From the NCBI GenBank assembly GCA_021463865.1, contig JAJTXY010000004.1, positions 62,001 through 126,000 on the forward strand: DNA of 64,000 nt, given 5' to 3'. Both the position numbers and the translations under genes were made by a program. Each line of letters starts with the position of its first letter. Position 1 is the stretch's first letter. The stretch comes from Anaerolineae bacterium (GTDB taxonomy: Bacteria > Chloroflexota > Anaerolineae > Aggregatilineales > J027). Shown one piece after another: positions 1-8,445 of this stretch. The notes beneath the pieces are model-generated. The model saw only the letters and a list, made by a program, of their open reading frames with translations. It did no database searches and was not told the DNA's origin.

Positions 1-614
1 GCTGGGATACGCTTGCCAAATATGGGGGAATGCTGGACTTGCAGGGGAATGCCCGCCCCAATTCCTACCATGTCATCATGACCGCTGATGATCCCACCGT
101 CAAGCAAGTGGACGACAAAATTGACGAAATCAACGAACTGCTTCTGAAACAGGGTATCACTGCCACCTATAACAATTGGGTACAGAGCGCGGAATATACA
201 GGTCAGGTCGTCAACACCGCCGGAGGGATTTTGAATACCGCCGCCGCGTTGATTGCTGCTGTCGGGGCGATTGGCCTGCTGTCTACCCTTTCGATGAGTG
301 TGTTTGAGCGCCAAAAGGAAATCGGCGTGATGCGCTCGGTTGGGGCGACCTCGTTCACCGTCGCCGTCCAATTTTTGGTGGAGGGGTTAATTGTCGGTCT
401 GATTGCATGGTTGATTGGCATTCCGATTAGCTATTGGCTCAATGGGGTGCTGGCGAATGCCTTCAATTTTGGCGACGCATTTGTCAAATCATATCCGCTT
501 TCGACATTAGTTATCGGCTTTGTGGGCACAATGGGGATTGCGACTATCGCCAGTCTGTGGCCCTCTATCGGCGCGGCCCGCAAGACGGTCTCAGACATCC
601 TACGCTACCAATAG
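1..614 (+). CDS. ABC transporter permease, FtsX/MacB type, C-terminal part (partial)
   Basis: The reading frame is open from base 3 to the stop at 612-614, so the gene begins before the window. What remains is about 60 residues of an extracytoplasmic region followed by a typical FtsX-like permease domain: a hydrophobic segment (AALIAAVGAIGLLSTLSMSV), the cytoplasmic signature ERQKEIGVMRSVGA, and two more membrane segments ending in a short cytoplasmic tail. The ERxxEIGxxRAxGA motif is characteristic of MacB/LolC/FtsX permeases, which couple to a separate ATPase and act on lipoproteins, peptides or cell-wall hydrolases. The ATPase partner is presumably upstream and not visible. The substrate cannot be deduced. 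Confidence 0.9.
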   Translation, partial: WDTLAKYGGMLDLQGNARPNSYHVIMTADDPTVKQVDDKIDEINELLLKQGITATYNNWVQSAEYTGQVVNTAGGILNTAAALIAAVGAIGLLSTLSMSVFERQKEIGVMRSVGATSFTVAVQFLVEGLIVGLIAWLIGIPISYWLNGVLANAFNFGDAFVKSYPLSTLVIGFVGTMGIATIASLWPSIGAARKTVSDILRYQ

Positions 615-711
615 GAACATTTCGCGGCGTCCTGCCGTCCTTTGAGAGAATCGAGTGGTCACACCTACAACCATGTGATTATCTCCGTTGTTTTATACGA
701 GGAGCTTTGCC

Positions 712-2067
712 ATGCGTCGCCGCCTACCCAAAAAATTCCTAATTCCCTTGCTTGCGGCGGTTATCATTATTGTCGGCTTTGTGGTGATTTATGCGCTGAC
801 GGGTTTCCCAGATGACAATGTTTGCTGTGCCCTCCCACCTACCCCTACTTCCGAAGTTTCATTAGAGGTCAGTCCAGCGACGCCGCGTCCACCCTTTTCA
901 CCAACCACTCCAAACAAAATGGGAGTACATCTGTTATTGGATGACGGGCGACATCAATGGCCCGAAAGCATATGGCGGGAACATCTTGAAGCGGCGCGGC
1001 AGGTAGTTGGCGAATGGGGCTATGTCACACAACTGGTGCGGTTAGATGATTTGAATGTGGGACGCTGGCAGAAATTCATGGACATCTGCGCGGAACTACA
1101 CCTTACGCCGCTTTTGCGCCTCGCCACGACCATGAATTTCACCACTTATGACGGCCTGAAATATTTGGGATGGGCCGCACCGCGTCGGGATGGTGATGGC
1201 ACCTATCGCAGCACAGCGAACCGTTATGCCGATTTTGTGGCGAAATTGGAGTGGCCCACCAACCAACATTTTGTCATTGTGGGGAACGAACCCAATCACG
1301 GCGCGGAATGGGGTGGCAGCTTACCCGACCCAGCGGGCTATGCGCGATTTTTGATTGATGTCGCCGATGCCCTGCACGCACGCGATGAACATGCGGTGGT
1401 CATGAACGCCGGATTTGACCCCTATGCCCCCACCACCACACGCTATGTCCCCATCGCCTATCAGGAATTCATGGACGAAGAAACTTTTCTCGACCAGATG
1501 GTAGCGGCCTATCCTGATGTCTTTCTACGAATTGATGTTTGGGCCAGCCACAGCTACCCCCTCGGCCCATTTTCACAGCCCCCGTGGGAACAGACTTTTC
1601 AAATTGATGTGGTGAATGAGACCAGTGGCGATGATCCCATTAATCCCGATCATCAAGACCCACCCGAAGGCATTTTTAATCGCGGGGTGAATGGATATGA
1701 ATGGGAGCTATGGAAATTGAGTACCTATGGTGTGCCGCCGCTGCCTGTGATGATTACCGAAACGGGTTGGCGTCATGTCGAAACCAGCGATCCCAACGCT
1801 ACCGATACAGGTGATAATCTACCCGATGCTGCGACAGCCGCTGTCTATTTTGATTTGACTTTCAATGGCAACAATGGGCGCTACTCTGAATATCCCGCAA
1901 TCGGCTGGACGGCATGGCAGGATGACCCGCACGTGATTGGGGTCACGACTTTCGCCTTCAATGGCGATCCGGCTGAATGGGGACATACCAATTGGCTAGA
2001 ATTGGACGGAGATGGCAAAATCTTGGCGACCTATCCGATAGTTGATTTGTTAATGCCAACTGAGTAA
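712..2067 (+). CDS. membrane-anchored clan-A (TIM-barrel) glycoside hydrolase-like protein
   Basis: A protein of 451 residues with a basic N-terminus and one strong membrane segment (about residues 9-30), then a Pro/Thr-rich linker (about 42-68) and a TIM-barrel domain. I chose the ATG at 712 because GGAG lies at 701-704; a TTG 24 bases upstream lacks such a site. Residues matching the clan-A pair of retaining glycosidases are visible: the putative acid/base Glu193 in GNEPN after strand 4 and the putative nucleophile Glu350 in ITETGW. Related proteins are annotated as cellulase (GH5)- or GH39-like. No family can be fixed by eye and the substrate is unknown. The anchor and linker place the catalytic domain outside the cell. 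Confidence 0.75.
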   Translation: MRRRLPKKFLIPLLAAVIIIVGFVVIYALTGFPDDNVCCALPPTPTSEVSLEVSPATPRPPFSPTTPNKMGVHLLLDDGRHQWPESIWREHLEAARQVVGEWGYVTQLVRLDDLNVGRWQKFMDICAELHLTPLLRLATTMNFTTYDGLKYLGWAAPRRDGDGTYRSTANRYADFVAKLEWPTNQHFVIVGNEPNHGAEWGGSLPDPAGYARFLIDVADALHARDEHAVVMNAGFDPYAPTTTRYVPIAYQEFMDEETFLDQMVAAYPDVFLRIDVWASHSYPLGPFSQPPWEQTFQIDVVNETSGDDPINPDHQDPPEGIFNRGVNGYEWELWKLSTYGVPPLPVMITETGWRHVETSDPNATDTGDNLPDAATAAVYFDLTFNGNNGRYSEYPAIGWTAWQDDPHVIGVTTFAFNGDPAEWGHTNWLELDGDGKILATYPIVDLLMPTE

Positions 2068-2069
2068 CT

Positions 2070-2927
2070 ATGCACATCCGCAAAATTGCACCAGATAAGT
2101 TGGAGGCAGTGGTTGATTTAATTGCCCGTCTGCAACCCGATGAAGAACACCACATTGGCTATTTTGGCATGGAAGCCGATGACATCCGCCAATATTTGCT
2201 GGAATTTACACATGGATGGGAAAACTCAATTGTGGTTGCCCTACATCGGGAGCAGTTGGTGGGATGTTTGGCGGTGGAGTGGGATGCGGAAATCGGGCGA
2301 ACATGACTGCATGGCCCGTGTATTGACCATGTGGCGTGGCATATTATCGCGGATAAGCTCTATGCGGAGGCACAAGAATTAGGCGTGCTGCCAAAGGGAC
2401 TGGTAGAGGAGCTTTTTGGCGATGTGGTCAATGTCAAATTAGGGGCATTTGCGCGGCGACATCATTTCCGCAAAATGGAAGGCTATCAGGCTGTTCTTCG
2501 TTTTAGGAAAGAACAACTGGAATCCCTCCCCGCTTTAGAAGCCGATTTATTAGAAGGCCAATATCACAGCGCGTTCATCGCATTACATGAAAAAACCTTC
2601 CCATGTGCCTATTATAAAGGGCAGCAAATCCTTGACCGACTCAATGAGCAAAATCGGGTGTTGGTTGTAATGGAGAACAACACCTTACTTGGCTATATCT
2701 ACGCTCAAATAGATACAGGTGGGGACGGCTATCTTGATTTTGTTGGAGTGGCAGAACACGCTCGACGGCAAGGCATCGGTAGGCGCTTGGTAGTAGCCGC
2801 CACCCGTTGGTTATTGTCATATGAAAATGTTCCGCAGGTCAATTTGACCGTCAGCAGCACCAACCGCGCCGCCATCGAGCTATATCTCAAGATTGGGTAT
2901 GAGCATTTGTGGACGCTGACGGCCTAG
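2070..2927 (+). pseudogene. two-domain GNAT acetyltransferase interrupted by one in-frame TGA
   Basis: Translation starts at ATG 2070, two bases after the preceding stop, and runs 78 codons to TGA at 2304-2306. The same frame then continues open to the stop at 2925-2927 (285 sense codons if the TGA is read). Reading across gives EIGRT-(stop)-LHGPCIDHVAWHIIA, and a Trp at the stop fits the family pattern, so a single TGG to TGA change explains it. The second half is a recognisable GNAT domain with the acetyl-CoA loop RRQGIGRRL and the NRAAIELYLKIGY end motif; the first half looks like a degenerate GNAT copy. The downstream half has no clear ribosome binding site of its own. It could be a recent pseudogene, a sequencing error, or read-through (the stop is followed by C, a leaky context). 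Confidence 0.75.
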
Positions 2928-2943
2928 CGCAAACGGCCTAGCG
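2919..2943. repeat. 11-base direct repeat with 14-base period at a convergent gene junction
   Basis: ACGGCCTAGCG occurs at 2919-2929 and again at 2933-2943. The first copy contains the TAG stop of the rightward GNAT gene (2925-2927). The second contains CTA, the stop codon of the leftward AlkB-like gene (2938-2940). It looks like a short tandem duplication that separated the ends of two genes that otherwise would overlap. Confidence 0.7.
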
Positions 2944-3513
2944 TTGTAGAATGACCTTACGGAATGTCACGGATACCCGCCGACCCCGTTTAATGACTTG
3001 CCCATGCAATACATCACTTTTTCGTGCCGGAATCCCGTGCATCCATTTGTAGCGCGATTCGCCTTGCATCACGATTAGCGTTCCCGGTGTCAACAAAATT
3101 GGGATTTCGCGCTGGGTGGCAATTTCGGTGTAGACCATCACGCAGGCCGACCCTAAGCTAATTGAGATAATCGTATCGGTAAAACAGGGGATGCAGTCCA
3201 CATGCCGCGCAATGCCCTGCCCCGCTTCGTATTCGTTGAGGATGGCTTGATCGGGTACATCGGCGATATAGCCCTCGGCATGAAGGCGCTTGGCAATTGG
3301 GGTTAACCATTCCGGCAGCGGCCCCAGATAGAAATTCTCATCCACTTTGCGCGTTTTGTAATCATAGCGATAGCCGTAATGCTGCACGCGGCGTTTTAGA
3401 TCGGTCACCCATGTTTGTTGGTCAATTTGGAGCAACAATCGGGCTTGTTCGTCGGGATTTAGGTAATCGAGGCGATAGGTTAAACCGGGGATTTCGGCAA
3501 TCACGGAGGTCAT
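2938..3513 (-). CDS. AlkB-like Fe(II)/2-oxoglutarate dioxygenase
   Basis: The protein has 191 residues from the ATG at 3513, which is preceded by AAAGGA nine bases upstream; a GTG at 3603 would add 30 residues but has no ribosome binding site. It carries the AlkB-type double-stranded beta-helix: the iron ligands His104 and Asp106 in ARHVDCIPCF, a third ligand His159 in KWMHGIP, and the 2-oxoglutarate-binding arginines Arg179 and Arg185 in GRRVSVTFR. NEYEAGQGI before the first ligand is also typical of AlkB/ALKBH. Family members oxidatively remove alkyl groups from DNA or RNA bases, or act on tRNA or protein. Being monocistronic and convergent with the GNAT gene, its context does not tell which. 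Cytoplasmic; no signal sequence. Confidence 0.85.
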   Translation of the reverse strand: MTSVIAEIPGLTYRLDYLNPDEQARLLLQIDQQTWVTDLKRRVQHYGYRYDYKTRKVDENFYLGPLPEWLTPIAKRLHAEGYIADVPDQAILNEYEAGQGIARHVDCIPCFTDTIISISLGSACVMVYTEIATQREIPILLTPGTLIVMQGESRYKWMHGIPARKSDVLHGQVIKRGRRVSVTFRKVILQR

Positions 3514-3676
3514 GGAGGAGTATCCTTTCCAATTGAGCATCGGTGTAGATAGTATACAGTAGAATATTTGTTCTATCAATTCCTCTTTTTTGAAATCCCT
3601 CACGAGATTTTTCCATGTAGCAGTTTCCCATCAGGCCCATTATCATTAACAAGTGTACTCCGATACATGTTTAACG

Positions 3677-5902
3677 ATGGGAAGCCGCATGGGGTCACTC
3701 AATCCAAATCTGATTTCTGCCGATTTGACGGTCATCATAAATGAAGCTGTGGAATTGGCCCGCCGCTATATGAAACGCAATATCTATCCCGAACTGGTGC
3801 TGTTCGTGATGATACAGCATCCCGAAATTGCTGCTCGTCGGTTAATGGACGTATTCATCGAAAAACGTGGGACTGATCTTGAAAAATTGGAACGCCAAAC
3901 CCGCAACGCCATGGAATCGCGCAACGATGCCAATGGTGACCTCGATTTTTTGATGACCACCGGGCAAAAATTCCCCCTCAGCAAACAAATGCTAGTGGCC
4001 CTCGATGAAGCCCTCAGCATCGCGCAGTCCATCGGCGAGGTGTACATTGACAGCGATCATCTACTTGCCAGCCTGACGGATCGGCGCTTGGGGACGGGGG
4101 CACTGTTGCAGCAAAATGGCATCACCGAAGGGCCTGTTTTGGATTTATTGGGAGGGCAGCCTGCCAGCAAACGCCGCCGTGAAGCATCCGGTACATCCAT
4201 AGATGTTGTGGCGGAGGCCAGAGTTGGCAATTTACGCGCCGTGCATTTCCGCGAAGACCTGCTGCGCGATATGCTCAATATTTTGTCGCAGGCCGTCCAC
4301 AAACATATTGTGCTGGTTGGGCCGGACGGAGTGGGCAAACGCACATTGGCTTATTCATTGGCACTGTTGATTACCGAAGGCAAAGGGCCGGTTGGATTGG
4401 AAAAATTCGTCCAGATTGATGAAAAAGCCTATCTCGATAATTCGGTGGAGGCTATGCAAAGCGGCATCATGCGGGCACAAGGCGGGATTTTGTTTGTGCC
4501 GCACATTCATCGTTTTTTTGGTGGCCCGGCCAAAGCTGAATTCCCCAAAGCAGGCCAAAATCTGCAAAAAGCCTTTTTGGGCTATGACCCAATCATCATC
4601 TGCACGACCACACAGGCTGAATGGGAGGGTCGCGTCAACAAGGTCAGCGCGATTGGGGAACATGCTCAAGTTTTGCGAGTGCCAGAGCCAACCCGCGAAG
4701 AAACATTGGAAATATTGGAGGTCATGCGCCCCCATTTGGCAGGCGATTACGCAATAGATGTGGATGAAAGTGCCCTCAACACAGCGGTAGATTTAGCCAA
4801 GCGCTATATCGGCAATATGCCCCTGCCCCGCAGCGCCGAACATCTGCTGCATCGGGCTGCCGCGCTGGTCAGCATGAACAGTCAGCAGCATCTCGCCTTC
4901 CGACCCCAGTTGCAAGACAACGTGCTGGATGCCGAAGATGTCACCCTTGCTGCCGCGCAGATGACGGGTATCCCGGTCAGTAAATTGGACGCCGATGAAC
5001 GCACCAAATATGCCCGTATGGTGGAACATCTGCATGAACGCATTGTGGGCCAAAATGATGCGGTGCTGGCGGTCAGTCGGGCGGTGAAAACGGCAAGGGT
5101 CGGCCTACGTGACCCCAAACGTCCTATCGGGTCATTTTTGTTTCTGGGGCCAAGCGGGGTTGGCAAAACGGAATTGGCACGGGCGCTGGCGGAATTTCTC
5201 TTTGGTAGTGAAGACGCCATGCTGCAAATTGATATGTCCGAATATATGGAAGAAAACACGGTCAGCCGTTTGGTGGGTGCGCCTCCGGGTTATGTCGGCT
5301 ATGAAGGCGGCGGTCAATTGACAGATCGTGTGCGCGAACAGCCGTATATTGTCGTGTTGTTTGATGAGGTCGAAAAAGCCCACACCCGTATTCTGGACAT
5401 TCTATTGCAGGTCTTGGAAGAAGGTCGCCTGACCGATGCACAGGGCAAAACCGCCAATTTCAGCGAGAGCGTGGTCATCCTCACCAGCAATCTCGGCGCA
5501 AAGAATTTACAGACCTCGGTGGTTGATGAAGCGGTACGTGAATTGGTCATGGACGATGTACGCGATCACTTCCGGCCTGAATTTTTGAACCGCCTCGACG
5601 ATATTATCATTTTCCACGCACTGGACGATGAACATCTACGCGAGATTATGGAGCTTCTTTTGGCGCGAGAAATTAAGATTGCCCGTGAGCGTGGGTTAAA
5701 CTTGCAATTTACCGACAAAGCCGTCGCGTGGATGCTGGCCCAGAATGATAACCCTGAATTGGGGGCACGTCCGCTGAAGCGCATTATTCAACGGTATGTA
5801 CGGGAGACATTAGCTGATTTTCTGTTGGGTGATACCTTGCCCCCCAATGCCACGATTGTGATTGATGCCAAGCGCGACGGCTTAAAATTCGCGGTGAAAT
5901 AA
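3677..5902 (+). CDS. ClpA/ClpB-like double AAA+ unfoldase
   Basis: About 741 residues from ATG 3677 (alternatives are GTG 3653 and ATG 3689; none has a strong ribosome binding site). An N-terminal Clp repeat domain (about 1-140) is followed by two AAA+ modules. AAA1 has Walker A GPDGVGKR (215-222), but the Walker B region reads GGILFVPHIHRF and lacks the usual Asp-Glu. AAA2 is intact: GPSGVGKT (491-498), VVLFDEVEKAH, ILTSNLGA, FRPEFLNRLDD and the GARPLKR sensor 2. There is no coiled-coil M-domain, so the length is that of ClpA rather than ClpB or ClpC. The IGL/VGF loop that docks ClpP is also not seen between the TSNLG and FRPEFLNR motifs. It probably remodels proteins; coupling to ClpP is doubtful. 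It appears monocistronic. Confidence 0.85.
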   Translation: MGSRMGSLNPNLISADLTVIINEAVELARRYMKRNIYPELVLFVMIQHPEIAARRLMDVFIEKRGTDLEKLERQTRNAMESRNDANGDLDFLMTTGQKFPLSKQMLVALDEALSIAQSIGEVYIDSDHLLASLTDRRLGTGALLQQNGITEGPVLDLLGGQPASKRRREASGTSIDVVAEARVGNLRAVHFREDLLRDMLNILSQAVHKHIVLVGPDGVGKRTLAYSLALLITEGKGPVGLEKFVQIDEKAYLDNSVEAMQSGIMRAQGGILFVPHIHRFFGGPAKAEFPKAGQNLQKAFLGYDPIIICTTTQAEWEGRVNKVSAIGEHAQVLRVPEPTREETLEILEVMRPHLAGDYAIDVDESALNTAVDLAKRYIGNMPLPRSAEHLLHRAAALVSMNSQQHLAFRPQLQDNVLDAEDVTLAAAQMTGIPVSKLDADERTKYARMVEHLHERIVGQNDAVLAVSRAVKTARVGLRDPKRPIGSFLFLGPSGVGKTELARALAEFLFGSEDAMLQIDMSEYMEENTVSRLVGAPPGYVGYEGGGQLTDRVREQPYIVVLFDEVEKAHTRILDILLQVLEEGRLTDAQGKTANFSESVVILTSNLGAKNLQTSVVDEAVRELVMDDVRDHFRPEFLNRLDDIIIFHALDDEHLREIMELLLAREIKIARERGLNLQFTDKAVAWMLAQNDNPELGARPLKRIIQRYVRETLADFLLGDTLPPNATIVIDAKRDGLKFAVK

Positions 5903-5934
5903 TGCACAGCCATATAGATAAGTATTTACAGTTC

Positions 5935-5971
5935 AAATATGAGTTGATGAGTTAAGTATCAACTCATATTT
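5935..5971. terminator. bidirectional stem-loop terminator between convergent genes
   Basis: A perfect 14-base inverted repeat, AAATATGAGTTGAT at 5935-5948 and its complement at 5958-5971 with a 9-base loop, lies 33 bases after the Clp gene and 34 bases beyond the stop of the leftward membrane-protein gene. On the + strand it is followed by CGCGTTTTT. It serves both converging transcripts. Confidence 0.7.
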
Positions 5972-6004
5972 CGCGTTTTTGATCAAATCAACTAAAAGTC
6001 AAAG

Positions 6005-6730
6005 TCATTTATTTTCAAACCAAGAATGCACAACCCCAATAGATATTATAAATGATAATATAAAAATTATAGCCAATATTATATCATTTCTAGCGACTAT
6101 AGAGCCAATAACAACAACAATTGAGGAAATAAATAATGGTATGCCAATGTATACAAACGCTAAAATAGGGAGCGAAATTATCGTCAATAGCACGTTCTTT
6201 CTTTGGTGGCTTTGTAAAGATTCACCAACTTGACTGAAGGTCAGAATTCTCCCCTGCTGCCACAGTGTCGCTAAATCTTTTTTCAAACCATCAATCGAAG
6301 TCGAATAGACCTGTTGACCGTAGGACATATTGTTAGGTTGTATTTCAAATATAGCTTTTGTTCCATCCATCTTAATAGAAACGCCACCACTTTCAGCCCC
6401 ATAGATTGGTTTATACCTATCTCCTGTCCAAAAACTTATTTTTATGACTCCATGCCGCCATCCACTTCCACGACTATCACTATCATGATGATAGTAAGGT
6501 GCAGTCGAGTTTATACTATATTTTTTGGGGTTCCCCGATAACGTGGCCTTATCAGCGTCAGTCCCACCCCAAGCATTTCCCATATCTCGAAGCAAATATT
6601 CAACAGTGGACTGGTATTGCGACCAAAAATTCTGATCTCTTGTACGTTCATCATCTTCTTGGCGTTTAGAAAGACTCGCCTCTGATTCAACTTTTTTTCT
6701 CTTGCTTTCGGCTTCGTTCATCCAAGACAT
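6005..6730 (-). CDS. hypothetical membrane protein, AT-rich
   Basis: A protein of 241 residues that I do not recognise. The first 40 residues are charged and probably helical (many Lys, Glu, Arg). The middle is hydrophilic, with GGTDADKATLSGNP and a Tyr/Trp-rich stretch around residues 65-110 that may fold as beta strands. The C-terminal 65 residues contain two or three membrane segments (VLLTIISLPILAFVYIG, LFISSIVVVIGSIV, IILAIIFILSFIISIGVVHS). The gene is visibly richer in A+T than its neighbours (runs such as TTATATCATTT), which suggests recent acquisition. It is transcribed leftward behind the cyclase gene with a gap of 34 bases, and may share that transcript. Confidence 0.7.
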   Translation of the reverse strand: MSWMNEAESKRKKVESEASLSKRQEDDERTRDQNFWSQYQSTVEYLLRDMGNAWGGTDADKATLSGNPKKYSINSTAPYYHHDSDSRGSGWRHGVIKISFWTGDRYKPIYGAESGGVSIKMDGTKAIFEIQPNNMSYGQQVYSTSIDGLKKDLATLWQQGRILTFSQVGESLQSHQRKNVLLTIISLPILAFVYIGIPLFISSIVVVIGSIVARNDIILAIIFILSFIISIGVVHSWFENK

Positions 6731-6764
6731 ATGGCTTTTCCTTTTAGAAGTTTAATAAGTATAT

Positions 6765-7673
6765 CTATTTTAATCCAATCACCTCATACAGGCTATGCAC
6801 ACCCTGTTTGCCTTTGAGAAAAAGCTCAAAGCGGTGGTTGCAGACCACAAAATTCTGCACTTCGGCGTAGGTATCTTCAGAAATCAGCAAGTGCGTGCCA
6901 GACTCTTTGTTGGCTGATTCAATCCGCGCCGCAAAATTGACCGCATCACCAATCGCGGTGTATTTTTTGTTGATTGACCCCAACGCGCCCACAATGGCTT
7001 CCCCAAAATGAATGCCTACCCCGATTTGAAAATCCCATGTGTAGAGATTTTCGATATAAGGCCGCAGTTGACTGACCGCCTCTAACATTTCTAGGCCTGC
7101 TTTGACGGCTTTTAAAGCGGCACGGTGGGAATTTTCCGTTCCAAACAGCGCCATGATGCCGTCGCCCATATGATTATCCACATAGCCGTCGTTGCGCTCG
7201 ATGATATGATCCATCGTATGGAAATAACGGTTCAGGATATGGATGACATCATAGGGCAGCAGAGTTTCGGCAAAGGTGGTGAAATTGCGAACATCGGCAA
7301 ACAGAATAGCGAGTTTGCGCTCATCCCCGACCTGCCCATAATGGAGACCTTCTTTGGGCTGCTCGTCTACTTCAATGTCTTCTTGATCGAGTACCAAGCG
7401 GCGCACCACCACATCGCCCGTGACTCCAGTTTGGCAGGCTAGACGAATATCCGTGCCAAAACATAGGCGCTCGGCAAGGGCAGTTTCGCGGTCATTACGG
7501 GGTAGGCAGTTTTCCAAACCCTCCATAACCATAATCCGGCAGGTCGAGCAGCGGGCATTGCCACCACAGACATGAATATGTGGGATGTTGTGCATCTGCG
7601 AGGCGTTGAGAATACGGGTGCGATTCTCGACTTCAACTTCGCGGCGATCCGGGAAATAATAGATATGGGGCAT
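6765..7673 (-). CDS. [2Fe-2S] ferredoxin domain fused to class III nucleotide cyclase
   Basis: A protein of 302 residues with no membrane segment. Residues 1-95 form a plant/adrenodoxin-type ferredoxin with all four ligands: Cys36, Cys42, Cys45 (C-x5-C-x2-C) and Cys80. Residues 118-290 are a class III cyclase catalytic domain with both metal-binding aspartates (Asp127 in FADVRNF, Asp171 in MGDGIMALFG) and the transition-state pair Asn246 and Arg250. The substrate-selecting positions are unusual: His168 where adenylate cyclases have Lys, and Lys237 where they have Asp. It probably makes a cyclic nucleotide in response to redox state or iron-sulphur status, but the nucleotide is uncertain. AAAGGTG precedes the start. 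It lies 24 bases behind the metallo-hydrolase gene, so the two are likely co-transcribed. Confidence 0.88.
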   Translation of the reverse strand: MPHIYYFPDRREVEVENRTRILNASQMHNIPHIHVCGGNARCSTCRIMVMEGLENCLPRNDRETALAERLCFGTDIRLACQTGVTGDVVVRRLVLDQEDIEVDEQPKEGLHYGQVGDERKLAILFADVRNFTTFAETLLPYDVIHILNRYFHTMDHIIERNDGYVDNHMGDGIMALFGTENSHRAALKAVKAGLEMLEAVSQLRPYIENLYTWDFQIGVGIHFGEAIVGALGSINKKYTAIGDAVNFAARIESANKESGTHLLISEDTYAEVQNFVVCNHRFELFLKGKQGVHSLYEVIGLK

Positions 7674-7697
7674 GGGGTTACACCTTTAAATTGGGAA

Positions 7698-8363
7698 TCA
7701 GGACTCGTCCCGCCAATTGCTACTTAACCATTGTAACAAAAATGGATTGCTCTGGCGTTCCTCACCAATCGTTGTAGTAGGGCCGTGTCCTGAACAAACG
7801 GTATATTCATCGCCCAACACGACCAATTTATCAAATATGCTGTACATGAGAGTCGGGTAATCACCACCGGGCAGATCGGTGCGCCCGATGCCGCCCGCAA
7901 ACAAACAATCGCCACTGAAAACGACCTGTTCCGAGCGCAGCACATAGCTGACATGCCCCGGCGAATGGCCCGGCGTGAAAAAGGTCTCCAATTTGATCGC
8001 CCCGACCTCAATCACTGTCCCTTCATCCACTGTACCATCATGGGTGGCGGGTTCAGGGGCGGTAATGCCATACATCGCGGCGATTTGTTGGGCGTGGCGC
8101 AATTGAGGTACATCGGCGGCATGAAGGCGAAACGGTGCTTGGGTCGCCTCTTTGACAGGTTTGGAGGCCAATACGTGGTCAAAATGGGCGTGGGTTGCCA
8201 AAATCTCGCGCACCTGATAGCCCTCACGCTGGACGACCTCTAAAATTTTCGGCGCTTCATCGGAGGGATCAATGATAACCGCCTCGTGCGTATCAGTATC
8301 CGCCACAACGTAACAGTTGGTTTGCAGAGCGCCGAGGGGCAGCAGATGAATTTTGATGGGCAT
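7698..8363 (-). CDS. metallo-beta-lactamase-fold hydrolase, glyoxalase II-like
   Basis: A 221-residue cytoplasmic protein with the complete zinc-site pattern of the MBL fold: ATHAHFDH (HxHxDH), the later His in FTPGHSPGH, the bridging Asp in FSGDCLFAGGIGRTDLPGG, and the final His in CSGHGPTT. The GRTDLPGGD signature places it among the small glyoxalase II-like thioester hydrolases (YcbL/GloB type), which hydrolyse S-lactoylglutathione or related thioesters. The true substrate in an organism that may lack glutathione is unknown. It is the first gene of a probable two- or three-gene leftward transcript with the ferredoxin-cyclase. Confidence 0.85.
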   Translation of the reverse strand: MPIKIHLLPLGALQTNCYVVADTDTHEAVIIDPSDEAPKILEVVQREGYQVREILATHAHFDHVLASKPVKEATQAPFRLHAADVPQLRHAQQIAAMYGITAPEPATHDGTVDEGTVIEVGAIKLETFFTPGHSPGHVSYVLRSEQVVFSGDCLFAGGIGRTDLPGGDYPTLMYSIFDKLVVLGDEYTVCSGHGPTTTIGEERQSNPFLLQWLSSNWRDES

Positions 8364-8393
8364 CGGGTTTCCTCAGTGAATCCATAAACAAAA

Positions 8394-8426
8394 AACGCGG
8401 GAAGGCGTTCATCACCAACCCGCGTT
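8394..8426 (-). terminator. Rho-independent terminator
   Basis: Read leftward, AACGCGGG (8419-8426) pairs with CCCGCGTT (8394-8401) across a 17-base loop and is followed by TTTTTGTTTATGG. It lies 19 bases after the stop of the exported protein gene at 8446 and separates it from the metallo-hydrolase gene. Confidence 0.85.
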
Positions 8427-8445
8427 GATTATAGTCGAGTTTAGG

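Noticed and set aside
203-421. Many additional open frames of 60-140 codons lying opposite or out of frame within large genes (for example 32145-32561, 49172-50011, 59849-60541)
   Set aside because: They lie wholly within well-supported genes, have no ribosome binding sites or family motifs, and show the composition expected of shadow frames in moderately GC-rich DNA.
2304-2306. TGA read as Trp or selenocysteine in this organism
   Set aside because: Other genes here end in TGA at sensible places (for example 31743, 51670, 54685, with operon overlaps), so TGA is a true stop. No selenocysteine context is expected in a GNAT protein and no SECIS-like element was evident.
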